Positions 1 through 8,157 of a stretch of DNA of 64,000 bases are shown here, piece by piece. Below the pieces are notes generated by a model that did no database searches, was not told the DNA's origin, and worked only from the letters and a program-made list of their open reading frames with translations. The DNA lies in the NCBI GenBank assembly GCA_006969905.1, contig CP030887.1, positions 2,778,730 through 2,842,729 on the forward strand. The letters run 5' to 3'. This DNA comes from Balneolaceae bacterium. GTDB lineage: Bacteria > Bacteroidota > Rhodothermia > Balneolales > Balneolaceae. A program made the translations under genes and the position numbers. Numbering within the stretch: the stretch's first letter is position 1; every line of letters begins with the position of its first letter.

Positions 1-243
1 AACAGCAGCCATATTGGTACCAAACAAGAACCCACGTGATTCCAGGCCTACCACCACATCTATATGTTTACTAATAAAGGGATCAGAAAGTGCAAGTGTA
101 GTAAGTTTTAGAGCTTTCTTATCTGCAAGTAGTGTGGTTATATCCTTGTATTGAATTCCAGCTTTCGGGAAATCCGGAATAGTACGAATCACACTTTGTA
201 AATATTCGGGGATGTTTTCTTCTTCAATCCGCATTATTTTCAT
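1..243 (-). CDS. apt: Adenine phosphoribosyltransferase, N-terminal part (gene runs off the left edge)
   Basis: Makes AMP from adenine and PRPP in purine salvage, in the cytoplasm. About 80 N-terminal residues are visible. They contain the family pattern IRTIPDFPKAGIQYKDITTLL-like near the start (written here only as IRTIPDFPK and KDITTLL) and VGLESRGFLFG, the conserved segment around the nucleotide-binding loop. Two in-frame ATG codons compete as start, at 243 and 234; the downstream one (MRIEEEN) aligns better with the usual length. The PRPP-binding loop lies beyond the edge. It is divergent from tadA, with only about 40 bp between them. The family call is secure, the exact start is not. 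Confidence 0.88.
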   Translation of the reverse strand, partial: MKIMRIEEENIPEYLQSVIRTIPDFPKAGIQYKDITTLLADKKALKLTTLALSDPFISKHIDVVVGLESRGFLFGTNMAAV

Positions 244-282
244 TTGGTTTTATAAAAGCAAAAAGATAACCAAACCCAACAC

Positions 283-756
283 ATGAACGAAACAGAACCT
301 ATGCTTTGGCAGCCTCATCAGCAATTTATGGCAAAAGCATTATTGCTGGCAGAAGAAGCTGCCTCAAATTCGGAAGTACCCATAGGAGCTATAGTTGTTA
401 AAGACCAGGTTATAGTGGGTAAAGGCTATAACCAGGTTGAAATGTTAAGCGACCCTACTGCTCATGCTGAAATGATTGCCATCTCCGCAGCTTGTGAAAC
501 CCTTGGCCAAAAATATCTCACTGGATGTACACTATATGTTACCCTTGAACCCTGCCCCATGTGTGCCGGAGCCTTGGTTTGGAGTAAAATTGACCGGTTG
601 GTTTACGGGGCTTCTGATCCAAAATCCGGTGGGAGCGGCTCGTTGTTCAATATTACATCGAACCATTTTTTAAACCATCAAATTGAAGTGGTGCAAGGGA
701 TTCTGGAAGCAGATTGTGAGTTCCTTCTGAAAGACTTCTTTAAAAATAAACGCTGA
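283..756 (+). CDS. tadA: tRNA-specific adenosine deaminase TadA
   Basis: Deaminates A34 to inosine in tRNA-Arg(ACG), a step needed to read the CGN codon box. The 157-residue length fits the family. The zinc site is complete: HAE at residues 61-63 (His61 ligand, Glu63 proton shuttle) and PCPMC giving Cys91 and Cys94. The segment VPIGAIVV before it is also typical. A second ATG at 301 would give a protein six residues shorter; neither start has a strong Shine-Dalgarno sequence. Its stop codon abuts that of the convergent gene on the other strand, with no hairpin terminator between. A general cytosine/guanine deaminase is the alternative, but the spacing of motifs favours TadA. Confidence 0.9.
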   Translation: MNETEPMLWQPHQQFMAKALLLAEEAASNSEVPIGAIVVKDQVIVGKGYNQVEMLSDPTAHAEMIAISAACETLGQKYLTGCTLYVTLEPCPMCAGALVWSKIDRLVYGASDPKSGGSGSLFNITSNHFLNHQIEVVQGILEADCEFLLKDFFKNKR

Positions 757-3237
757 TTACCGGGTAAGTTTAGAAAGTAAGTGAGTAACAGTTGAAATTT
801 CTTCGCCTGAAGCGTGATTTTGAGCTCCTATCTCAAAAGCTATCTTCCATTGCCTCATAAGAGTCTTTACAGCAAAAAAGTATGAATGCTCAGGATCGTA
901 AATATTGGTTGATTCTGAGGTTACCCCATTCAATTCAATTATTTTGATGTGCTCCCCTATTTTCAAATCATTTGCAGAAGGTATTTTAAGATCAAATCTT
1001 CCAAAGTAGAAACCTTCGAAACTCTTGCTGACCCCATCAATTTTTTCCAATAGTTCTTCAGTAATCAATTCATTGGCATCATAAAATCGTGCCCCAAGCG
1101 CATGAGTACCCAGCTCTACCAGCTTAATGATTTTTCCTTCTTCAGGAATATCATAGAGCTTATCATAATGCTTATCAAAATGGATATTGGCTAAATACAC
1201 AGCTTGTTCATCGCGAAGAATCAATTCCTCTAAAGAATGTATTCCATCAGCTTTTATGGTTAGTAATTCTTTACGGGTGATTGAAAATATCTCTCCCTTG
1301 TCTTGGTTGGGGTACCTGAAATAAAACACTCCAAATTCTTTACCCGGTATATACTCCTGGATGATATGATCCTTATCTAAAGTGGATAGGATATCTTCAA
1401 GTTCACTATCCGACTTAATTATTTTGACTCCTTTCCCCCGTTCTCCCACATCAGGTTTAAGAACTACCGGGTAATCAAGTTCATGCTTATTGATAAAACC
1501 TTTTGCTTTATTAAGCAGTTCTGAATGGGTTAGGGATGATTTTAGAAGTTCAAATTTTGCAAGAGAATTTTGTTTCTTAATCCCGGAAAGTATTCCAGAT
1601 TTTGACTCTCCAATAAATCCTCCGGCTTCAATGGATGGATTGGCAGCTGTAAAAACTGTCAGACTGCGATATTTAATTGCAAGAATGAAAGTATAAATAA
1701 ACACCGGGAAATAGATAACGTAAGACGGCCAGAATTCCCATTTAATGGTTCGTTTCAGCTTTGCAGATAATAATCGCCTGCCACGATAAGTAGTAAGCGG
1801 CAAAATAACTTTTAAGGAAATGAAAATAGAAGAAATAATGCCTATCAAAACCCAAACAGCATATTCCTGGTAAATATAGAAATACTCCATGAGTTCCTGC
1901 CCAATAACCATAGCAAGCCCTACCAGCACAGGGGTCCAAAGAATTGAGGCTATTCCGAAATACATTATAAACACCCAAAAATTTGCTCCTATAATACCTG
2001 CACTAACGTATGTTGCGAAACGGGTACCCGGTATAAAACGACTTGCGATAATGATCATCGGGCCTTTAGCTTCAAACCAGCGATAAGATTTTTGCAGGTC
2101 TTTTTCGGTAATAAACCATTTGAAAGGAGCTTTATGAACTGCATTATCACCCAGCCAACGACCGCCCAGGTACAATAAAATATCGCCAATGAAAATCCCA
2201 AGCAGGCTTGAAATCATTGCCGGCCAGTATCCCATTACCCCTTTTGCGGCAAGTAAACCTGCCCCGATACAGGTTAAATCTTCAGAAACAAAAGTTGAAA
2301 ATATGATGAGGATCATCAAAGCGTATAAAGCATATCCGCTAACCCGAACTACATGTTCATTAGAAAAGGGAAGCAACGATTTAATCTCTCGGGATACAGG
2401 TACACTATGCTCTTTCTCCGTGCCAGCTAATTCTTCTATTTCGTCAATAACTGAGTTAACAAATGAATCATCTTTTATTGAATCATACTCAATAAGGTTA
2501 CTTTGAGGGATCAGGCGCTCCCATTCTTTTACTGAACCTTCATTATATCCTTCTAAGTTTGGGAGGCCTACAATTAAAACGGGTATATTTATTGCGCCAA
2601 TCTTGCTCCTAATGTTTCGCAAATCGGTATCAATTCTGGCCCGATAATACCTGTTTAGGCGACTTACATCATATAAACCAAAATGAGGAACTAAGTTATC
2701 CAGCAGCCAATACCCTATTCCTTTAGCTGCATAAACTGCCTGATTAAGGTGATATCCACTTAATAGTTCATACTCAATAATACCTTCCGGATTTATGAAC
2801 GTGGTCGTCCTGAATTGAATACTTTGATCTGTGATTAAATGAGTTGTTACAATACTTCCAAAACCATGAGCAATTACATCTAAGTTTGAAAATCCTTTTT
2901 CTTCAATGAAAGCAGCGATTTTCTTGGCTTTTTCAAAAGCAGCGTACTTATTTTCTTCCACCAGCTCATTGGAATAGTTCTGGTAATTTACATGAAGAAC
3001 CCTTCTTGATAAGGAAAGTGAGTCTGTGAGGCCTTCCAGGTAAGATTCGTTTTGCAGGGTTGGAATAAGCAAAATTGCTTTGTCAAAGCCATTTCCATAT
3101 TCCGTAATTACTATCTCAGTATTGTATGAATTGAGATCGTAATACCTGACTGCAAGGTGAGAACACAGCAATACAAACAGATACAGAGTAAAAACAAGCT
3201 TCCATCCTTTAAAGAAAGAAGAAAAAAGATTACTCAT
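757..3237 (-). CDS. Fusion protein: alpha/beta-hydrolase-like domain, DedA/VTT membrane domain, ATP-grasp ligase domain
   Basis: 826 residues with three parts. Residues 11-30 are a transmembrane anchor. About 50-270 resemble an alpha/beta hydrolase, but the nucleophile elbow reads AHGFGS near residue 123-128, so the usual Ser is Gly and the domain may not hydrolyse anything. About 300-480 form a DedA/SNARE-associated (VTT) domain with GDILLYLGGRWLG and SRFIPGTRFATY, the family's conserved membrane-reentrant motif; DedA proteins are known lipid flippases. A further membrane segment (about 503-521) leads to an ATP-grasp domain (about 560-800) with VVLKPDVGERGKGV, QEYIPGKEFGV, GRFDLKI and IIELNG, which carry the nucleotide and metal ligands. 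It is the last gene of an operon with two lipid acyltransferases, so I infer a role in making and moving an amino-acid-containing lipid. I do not recognise this architecture as a characterised protein. Confidence 0.85.
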   Translation of the reverse strand: MSNLFSSFFKGWKLVFTLYLFVLLCSHLAVRYYDLNSYNTEIVITEYGNGFDKAILLIPTLQNESYLEGLTDSLSLSRRVLHVNYQNYSNELVEENKYAAFEKAKKIAAFIEEKGFSNLDVIAHGFGSIVTTHLITDQSIQFRTTTFINPEGIIEYELLSGYHLNQAVYAAKGIGYWLLDNLVPHFGLYDVSRLNRYYRARIDTDLRNIRSKIGAINIPVLIVGLPNLEGYNEGSVKEWERLIPQSNLIEYDSIKDDSFVNSVIDEIEELAGTEKEHSVPVSREIKSLLPFSNEHVVRVSGYALYALMILIIFSTFVSEDLTCIGAGLLAAKGVMGYWPAMISSLLGIFIGDILLYLGGRWLGDNAVHKAPFKWFITEKDLQKSYRWFEAKGPMIIIASRFIPGTRFATYVSAGIIGANFWVFIMYFGIASILWTPVLVGLAMVIGQELMEYFYIYQEYAVWVLIGIISSIFISLKVILPLTTYRGRRLLSAKLKRTIKWEFWPSYVIYFPVFIYTFILAIKYRSLTVFTAANPSIEAGGFIGESKSGILSGIKKQNSLAKFELLKSSLTHSELLNKAKGFINKHELDYPVVLKPDVGERGKGVKIIKSDSELEDILSTLDKDHIIQEYIPGKEFGVFYFRYPNQDKGEIFSITRKELLTIKADGIHSLEELILRDEQAVYLANIHFDKHYDKLYDIPEEGKIIKLVELGTHALGARFYDANELITEELLEKIDGVSKSFEGFYFGRFDLKIPSANDLKIGEHIKIIELNGVTSESTNIYDPEHSYFFAVKTLMRQWKIAFEIGAQNHASGEEISTVTHLLSKLTR

Positions 3238-3248
3238 TCAGAAAGCAC

Positions 3249-3785
3249 TTAAGATTGCACCTGGTTTTGTTGTAGTTCATGCTTTAGCGTTGAGGGTGCT
3301 ACACCAAAACCTTCTTCCGTGTCAATTCCTTCTGTTTTGAGTATTAACGCTATCAAAGCATAATGATGAACTGTATGGCTGATAAGAAACTGAAGCTCCC
3401 TTCGTACGCTCGATTCACTCCATGGCGTACCCTCCTGTTCTATTCCCTCATTGCTTTGAACTTCAAGAGTCCGGTCAAGAAGCTCAGGTTTTTCGATAAA
3501 TACTTCTAAAGAATCGATAATAGAACGCATGGTAGAAATCGCAAATGTTCGTTCCGTTTCCATTCGTACATCTCTTGGCCTTTCATCATAGTTCATTTTA
3601 TCAGTATAACCATTTATCAGGCTTAAATAATGTTCGAGAATGTGTCTGAAATGTCGTCCAATTCCACTTTTAAAATATTTGCCATTATTGAAAGCATATT
3701 CCTCATCAGAAATTGATGACAATAAGCGAATGCCTTGATTTAAAAAATGGATATTGGATTTAACTACCAAGATGTTCTTCTGCAT
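3249..3785 (-). CDS. DinB/YfiT-fold putative metal-binding protein
   Basis: 178 residues, predicted helical and cytoplasmic. Histidines sit where DinB-like four-helix bundles bind a divalent metal: HFRHILEH (His45, His48, His52) in the N-terminal half and HTVHHY (His137, His140, His141) in the C-terminal half. The family includes thiol-dependent transferases and hydrolases, but function cannot be read from sequence. Its start overlaps the end of the upstream acyltransferase gene by 26 bp, and the fusion-protein gene follows 11 bp downstream, so it is translationally linked to the lipid operon. An enzymatic step on the same lipid, perhaps thiol- or amine-dependent, is a guess from context only. 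Confidence 0.7.
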   Translation of the reverse strand: MQKNILVVKSNIHFLNQGIRLLSSISDEEYAFNNGKYFKSGIGRHFRHILEHYLSLINGYTDKMNYDERPRDVRMETERTFAISTMRSIIDSLEVFIEKPELLDRTLEVQSNEGIEQEGTPWSESSVRRELQFLISHTVHHYALIALILKTEGIDTEEGFGVAPSTLKHELQQNQVQS

Positions 3786-4551
3786 ATTCTGAATAATCTA
3801 TTACGGGATCAAAATTCGACGAAACCTTTTCTTGTAATAATCTCGCAAGCTCTTTTCGATCGCTATGTACAACTGGTGCTTCACCAAAAGTTACGTGACC
3901 AGAAATCTTTTTAAGTTTTAATAAATTTAAGAAATGACTAAAGAAAGGCACTTCTCCCCACCAACTAACAGACATATATGCCGGTTGTTCAGACGGAGGT
4001 GTAGAATAACCAATTGTAGCATAAAATACGGGCATTTTTTGCTCTGCGGGATAAGCAAGTAACGATGCCTTAAATGGCATCACTTCATAACCGGCACTTG
4101 TGGTACTTTCCGGAAATAGAAGTATTCCATTATGTTTGGTAATATTCTTTGAGATAAGCTTATTGACCCTTGTTACATCCGAGCGCTTACTTCTGTCAAC
4201 AAAAAGCATACCTACCGTTTTGGTCATAAAACCAAATATGGGCCAACTCATAACCTCGCTTTTTGCTACAAACAAACATCTTATTTTTGAAATCAACATC
4301 ATTATATCAACATAACTCAGATGATTTGAAACGATAAAAAAAGGCGGTTCAGGAGGTGTGCCTTCAGTGGTTACTTTAAGGCGGATGATTAAACATATAA
4401 GCTTTCCCCATAGACTTAAAAAATAAGAACTCCATGCCCTGGCATTTATCCCAATAGCAGTTAGAATAGAAGCCGGCAGAACCATTAAATAGCAAAAAAG
4501 AGTTGCCAGGCAAATGAATATAATCTTATAGAATACCCTGAAATAAACCAT
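3760..4551 (-). CDS. PlsC-family 1-acyl-glycerophosphate/lyso-aminolipid acyltransferase
   Basis: 263-residue membrane-bound acyltransferase. An N-terminal hydrophobic stretch (about 8-34) anchors it. The catalytic HX4D motif is NHLSYVD (His77, Asp82), and the acceptor-binding motif is FPESTTS at 146-152, in place of the common FPEGTR. In OlsA-type and GlsA-type enzymes of this family the acceptor is a lyso-ornithine or lyso-glycine lipid rather than lysophosphatidate. It sits 19 bp downstream of an OlsB-type N-acyltransferase gene, the arrangement that makes acyloxyacyl aminolipids. Acting as ordinary PlsC in phospholipid synthesis remains possible. Confidence 0.87.
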   Translation of the reverse strand: MVYFRVFYKIIFICLATLFCYLMVLPASILTAIGINARAWSSYFLSLWGKLICLIIRLKVTTEGTPPEPPFFIVSNHLSYVDIMMLISKIRCLFVAKSEVMSWPIFGFMTKTVGMLFVDRSKRSDVTRVNKLISKNITKHNGILLFPESTTSAGYEVMPFKASLLAYPAEQKMPVFYATIGYSTPPSEQPAYMSVSWWGEVPFFSHFLNLLKLKKISGHVTFGEAPVVHSDRKELARLLQEKVSSNFDPVIDYSEYAEEHLGS

Positions 4552-4570
4552 GAATAGAATCTAAGAAATT

Positions 4571-5353
4571 CTATTTTAAAAACAGGGCTTTAGATTCGTC
4601 TGATACCGTTTCCAGGTCAAGAAGTATTAAAAAATCGATGGTTTTAAATGTAGTATCCAATGCAGGCGGGCTACAAACCTTGCAGCCCAGTTCAAGATAT
4701 AGCTGAAACAGCTGGGGAATTTTAACTGTACCCTGAAAAGGATCATCCACTTTGTCAAGACAAGCATAAGGCTCTGTTACATCAGCAAAGTGTTGTCCGT
4801 GAAAATAGCCTTCAGCTTTCAAAAACTTGTAATATGCTTCTCCTTCATTTGGATCCTGGCTGGTAATAGAGCAACACCCGAATAAAAATCTTTTACCAGA
4901 AAGTATCATATACTTCGCCAACCCTCTCCATAAAAGGTAAAGGACCCTTCCATTCCTGTGTTCCAAATCTATACAGGCCCGTCCAAGTTCAAAAGCATCT
5001 TCTAAGATTTTATCGGGGAAAGCAGATATCTCAAACTCATTAGAGGTGTAGAAGCCATGCCCCTTAGAAGCCTGAATATTGTCCTGCATCCTGTAAGTGC
5101 CTACTACATCATTCGAGGAATTCTCGATAACAATTAAATGATCACAGAAGCGATCATATTTGTCCTCATCCATCATCTTTTCAAACGACTCATCCAGGCC
5201 TTCGCCCAATTCGATGTTAAAAACATAAAAGCGTAGTCTCAGGGCTGCTTCTACTTCCTCTCTGTTTTTGGCAAGGCGCACTGTATACTTATGGCTTTTA
5301 ATCTCAAAGTCTTTTTTAGGATCGGATAAGATATTATTGGCTTTGTCGATCAT
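4571..5353 (-). CDS. OlsB/GlsB-type GNAT N-acyltransferase (COG3176 'hemolysin' family)
   Basis: 260 residues of the acyl-ACP-dependent N-acyltransferase family that puts a 3-hydroxy fatty acid on the alpha-amino group of ornithine, glycine or another amino acid. Typical features are YTVRLAKNREEVEAALRLRF near residue 23, the acidic segment EDKYDRFCDHLIV, VVGTYRM (core GNAT strand), ELGRACID, and FGCCSITSQDPN. These proteins are often misnamed hemolysins. It heads a four-gene operon ending in the DedA/ATP-grasp fusion. The amino acid used cannot be told from sequence. The divergent 130-bp gap to the next gene should carry its promoter, but I could not pick a clear -7 element there. Confidence 0.85.
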   Translation of the reverse strand: MIDKANNILSDPKKDFEIKSHKYTVRLAKNREEVEAALRLRFYVFNIELGEGLDESFEKMMDEDKYDRFCDHLIVIENSSNDVVGTYRMQDNIQASKGHGFYTSNEFEISAFPDKILEDAFELGRACIDLEHRNGRVLYLLWRGLAKYMILSGKRFLFGCCSITSQDPNEGEAYYKFLKAEGYFHGQHFADVTEPYACLDKVDDPFQGTVKIPQLFQLYLELGCKVCSPPALDTTFKTIDFLILLDLETVSDESKALFLK

Positions 5354-5485
5354 CTCACTTTTTGGTCATAATACAGTAAGCATTTAACGAAATCATTAAA
5401 CCATAGTTACTCAATTGTTAGATAAAGAAACGTAAATTTTTATGATGAAGGAATCAAAACTGATTCTTAAATTGTTTCATCTGAA

Positions 5486-6265
5486 ATGCTTTACTATAAA
5501 GAATACAAACATAAAGAGTCTAATGAGTGGGTGGTTTTTGTACATGGTGCAGGGGGCAGCTCTTCTATTTGGTTTAACCAGATAAAAGCATTTAAAAAAT
5601 ATTTCAATATCCTTTTAATCGATTTGAGAGGCCATGGGAAATCGAAGGATCTCCTTCAAAAGTATTACGAGGAAAACTATTCTTTTGAAAATATAAGCCA
5701 GGATATCTTTGATGTACTCGATCATCTTAATATTGAAAAAGCTCATTTTGTAGGTGTTTCGCTTGGAACAATCATCATACGAACACTCGGAGAACTTGCC
5801 CCGGAAAGAGTAAAATCAGCCATTTTATGTGGTGCTATAACCCGCTTAAATATAAGATCCCGGATACTTGTATTTATTGGGCACCTATTTAAAAGGTTAG
5901 TACCCTATATGTGGCTATATCGTTTTTTTGCCTGGATTATTATGCCCCGAAAGCGACACGAGAAATCCAGAAATCTTTTTATAAGAGAGGCGAAAAAGCT
6001 ATACCAAAAGGAATTTTTAAAATGGTTTAAGCTCACTAATGAAGTAAACCCATTGCTCAAATATTTCAAAGAGAAAGAAATATCAACGCCAATGCTCTAT
6101 GTGATGGGCGAAGAGGATTATATGTTCCTGCCCCCCGTTAAGCAAATAGTGGAAAAACACTCACAATCGTACTTGGAAGTAATTGCAGATTGCGGGCATG
6201 TATGTAACGTGGAAAAACCTGCCGAGTTTAACCAGGTATCCATTGATTTTATAAAAAAATACTGA
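5486..6265 (+). CDS. Alpha/beta hydrolase
   Basis: 259-residue soluble alpha/beta hydrolase. The triad can be assigned: nucleophile Ser92 in GVSLG, Asp211 in MGEEDYMF and His238 in DCGHVCNVEKP. The oxyanion-side HGAGGSSS at 20-27 is also present. A basic, aromatic cap region (about 115-185, rich in Arg/Lys/Trp) hints at a membrane-near or lipid substrate. It is divergent from the aminolipid operon and converges with the secretin gene. Substrate unknown; esterase or lipase-like activity is the general expectation for this fold. Confidence 0.8.
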   Translation: MLYYKEYKHKESNEWVVFVHGAGGSSSIWFNQIKAFKKYFNILLIDLRGHGKSKDLLQKYYEENYSFENISQDIFDVLDHLNIEKAHFVGVSLGTIIIRTLGELAPERVKSAILCGAITRLNIRSRILVFIGHLFKRLVPYMWLYRFFAWIIMPRKRHEKSRNLFIREAKKLYQKEFLKWFKLTNEVNPLLKYFKEKEISTPMLYVMGEEDYMFLPPVKQIVEKHSQSYLEVIADCGHVCNVEKPAEFNQVSIDFIKKY

Positions 6266-6276
6266 TGGAATTAGAA

Positions 6277-8157
6277 TTATTCCTCAGATTTATATCTCAT
6301 ACTTTCAGGATCGAAAGTAAATAACCATGCTTCCGGGTTAATTTCCTGCCTTACTCTCTTTGTTTCGCTAATAGCTTCATCTAAGGATGAGAATCCATAA
6401 TAAGCTACATAGTTGAACCTTGAACTCGGGTTATACAGGATTCTTGAAACATAACCTTCTGAATCCAGAAGCTTTTCAAAACGATAAGCGTTGTCAGGTA
6501 CAATAAATGAACCACCTATAACAAAATAGCGAAGGGATTTATCTTCTGCTGCTGCTTCAATAGTACCCTCTTCCTGCTTCTTTAGATATTCATCCAGGTC
6601 AAAAGCTTTAGGAACCACCACCATTAGTTCAGCGTCTTTTACAGGCATCCCTAGCTCTTCAATATCTTTCTTTTGTTCCTCAGTTAGTTCAGCATTCTTA
6701 TCGTCACCTTTGTTTTCTTCCGGCTTTTCGTCTTTGTCAAATGGTTTTTCTGTCTCTTTATCTTCTTCTACTGTTTCAGAATCATCTGTAGTTTCCTCGG
6801 CTTTATTATCTGCCTCTGGCAAAGGAGGTACTTGTGCTTGTGCTTCTTCAAGTACATAGTCCATACTATTTCTGAACCATTCTCTTTCACTGTCAAGCAC
6901 TTCATTTTTTGATCTCAGCTTCTCATCGATCCTTTCTGTAAGGCTTTTCTCTAATTCAGCCTGAATAAGAATAACCAACTCATTCTCTACGTAATCATTA
7001 GAATTATATCCAAACAAATATCTTAAGCCAAAAAACCATGCCGGTAAATCTTTTAAAATGGGAACGCCTCTTCTCACTTTGAATTCATCGGTTTGATACA
7101 ATCCTGCAATTGACGTTGCTTCGCCGTTAAGCAAAAGAGTTTGGGTCTCAGCTGTTTGCTTGTTAATGATTGTACTTACGGCATCAGGTTGGGCTGAAGA
7201 TCGCTCTACCTGTAAGTTTAAATGAATAAATGTGGTATCATTATCAACAATTACCGTTGGGGTTACAGTAAGTATAGTACCAACACTAAAAAACTGGTCG
7301 GTTACATTACCGGCAAAATCCCGTTGTTTAATAGAAAAATCCTGGCCTACCTGGATTCTTCCTTCCCTTCCTTCAACTACTTTGATAGAAGGAGTGGCAA
7401 GCGTTCTCCCTAAATTATTGGATTCAAAGGCACTGAACAGGGCCTGTACATTAACAGGACCTACCTCCCCAAAGTTTACCAAGGCATTAAAAACATTTTG
7501 AGAAACCTGATTAGCGTTGGATGAGTTTATAGATACAAACTGATCGGTAAAAGCTGTTTGGGGGATAGATTCATTCCCGTCCCCACTGATGAAGTCTGAG
7601 ATGTTAGCTGGAACATTATCTGTAAGTGTAGACCAATCGATACCCACTTCTTCAAGCGCTCTTCTGTTACCTTCGAAAAAAGTAGCATTGATACGGACTT
7701 CCCGGGTACCTTTATTAGCTAATGTTGAAGATGGACCTTGTAAAGCCCCCTGAACCGGCTCGTTTGCAGCTAAAGCGCCATCATCAGTAGTTACGACCGG
7801 CTGCCTGACCTCATAAAATTCTTCATTTACCACCAGCTCAAGGTTCTGGAACCGAAGGATGTAGCGCAGGGCTTCTTTCCAATGCATTGCAGGTAGTGTA
7901 ACTCCTATTTCTCCTGCATAACCTGAGCGGTCAACAATAAACTTGTTTTCATACTCTTGAACAAACTGGTTAATAATCTCAATGGCTTCAACAAAAGATG
8001 TTGAACGATCAAAAGTGATTATTTCATCGGGATTAGTATACTCTCTGAATGGAAGCTGATCCTGAGCGTATATGTTTGATGTTTGAGCTATTACTACTAC
8101 TAAAAAGACTAGCAAAGCATTTAAGGTAGTGTAGATATATCGAACTGTAGATTTCAT
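6277..8157 (-). CDS. pilQ: Secretin of a type IV pilus-like system with C-terminal SPOR domain (PilQ-like)
   Basis: 626-residue outer-membrane channel subunit. A signal peptide ends near residue 31 (YAQD). Residues about 40-118 are an N-domain/STN-like module, and about 150-405 the secretin domain, with the family signature around VPILKDLPAWFFGLRYLFG (365-383) and the C-terminal ELVILIQAEL strand. Then follow a charged linker of about 110 residues rich in Glu, Asp and Lys (about 440-540) and a SPOR-like repeat (about 542-616, beginning LRYFVIGGSF). SPOR domains bind denuded peptidoglycan, so this one may take the anchoring role that AMIN domains play in usual PilQ proteins. It is last in the pilus operon and overlaps the PilO-PilP gene by 4 bp (ATGA). 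Confidence 0.87.
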   Translation of the reverse strand: MKSTVRYIYTTLNALLVFLVVVIAQTSNIYAQDQLPFREYTNPDEIITFDRSTSFVEAIEIINQFVQEYENKFIVDRSGYAGEIGVTLPAMHWKEALRYILRFQNLELVVNEEFYEVRQPVVTTDDGALAANEPVQGALQGPSSTLANKGTREVRINATFFEGNRRALEEVGIDWSTLTDNVPANISDFISGDGNESIPQTAFTDQFVSINSSNANQVSQNVFNALVNFGEVGPVNVQALFSAFESNNLGRTLATPSIKVVEGREGRIQVGQDFSIKQRDFAGNVTDQFFSVGTILTVTPTVIVDNDTTFIHLNLQVERSSAQPDAVSTIINKQTAETQTLLLNGEATSIAGLYQTDEFKVRRGVPILKDLPAWFFGLRYLFGYNSNDYVENELVILIQAELEKSLTERIDEKLRSKNEVLDSEREWFRNSMDYVLEEAQAQVPPLPEADNKAEETTDDSETVEEDKETEKPFDKDEKPEENKGDDKNAELTEEQKKDIEELGMPVKDAELMVVVPKAFDLDEYLKKQEEGTIEAAAEDKSLRYFVIGGSFIVPDNAYRFEKLLDSEGYVSRILYNPSSRFNYVAYYGFSSLDEAISETKRVRQEINPEAWLFTFDPESMRYKSEE

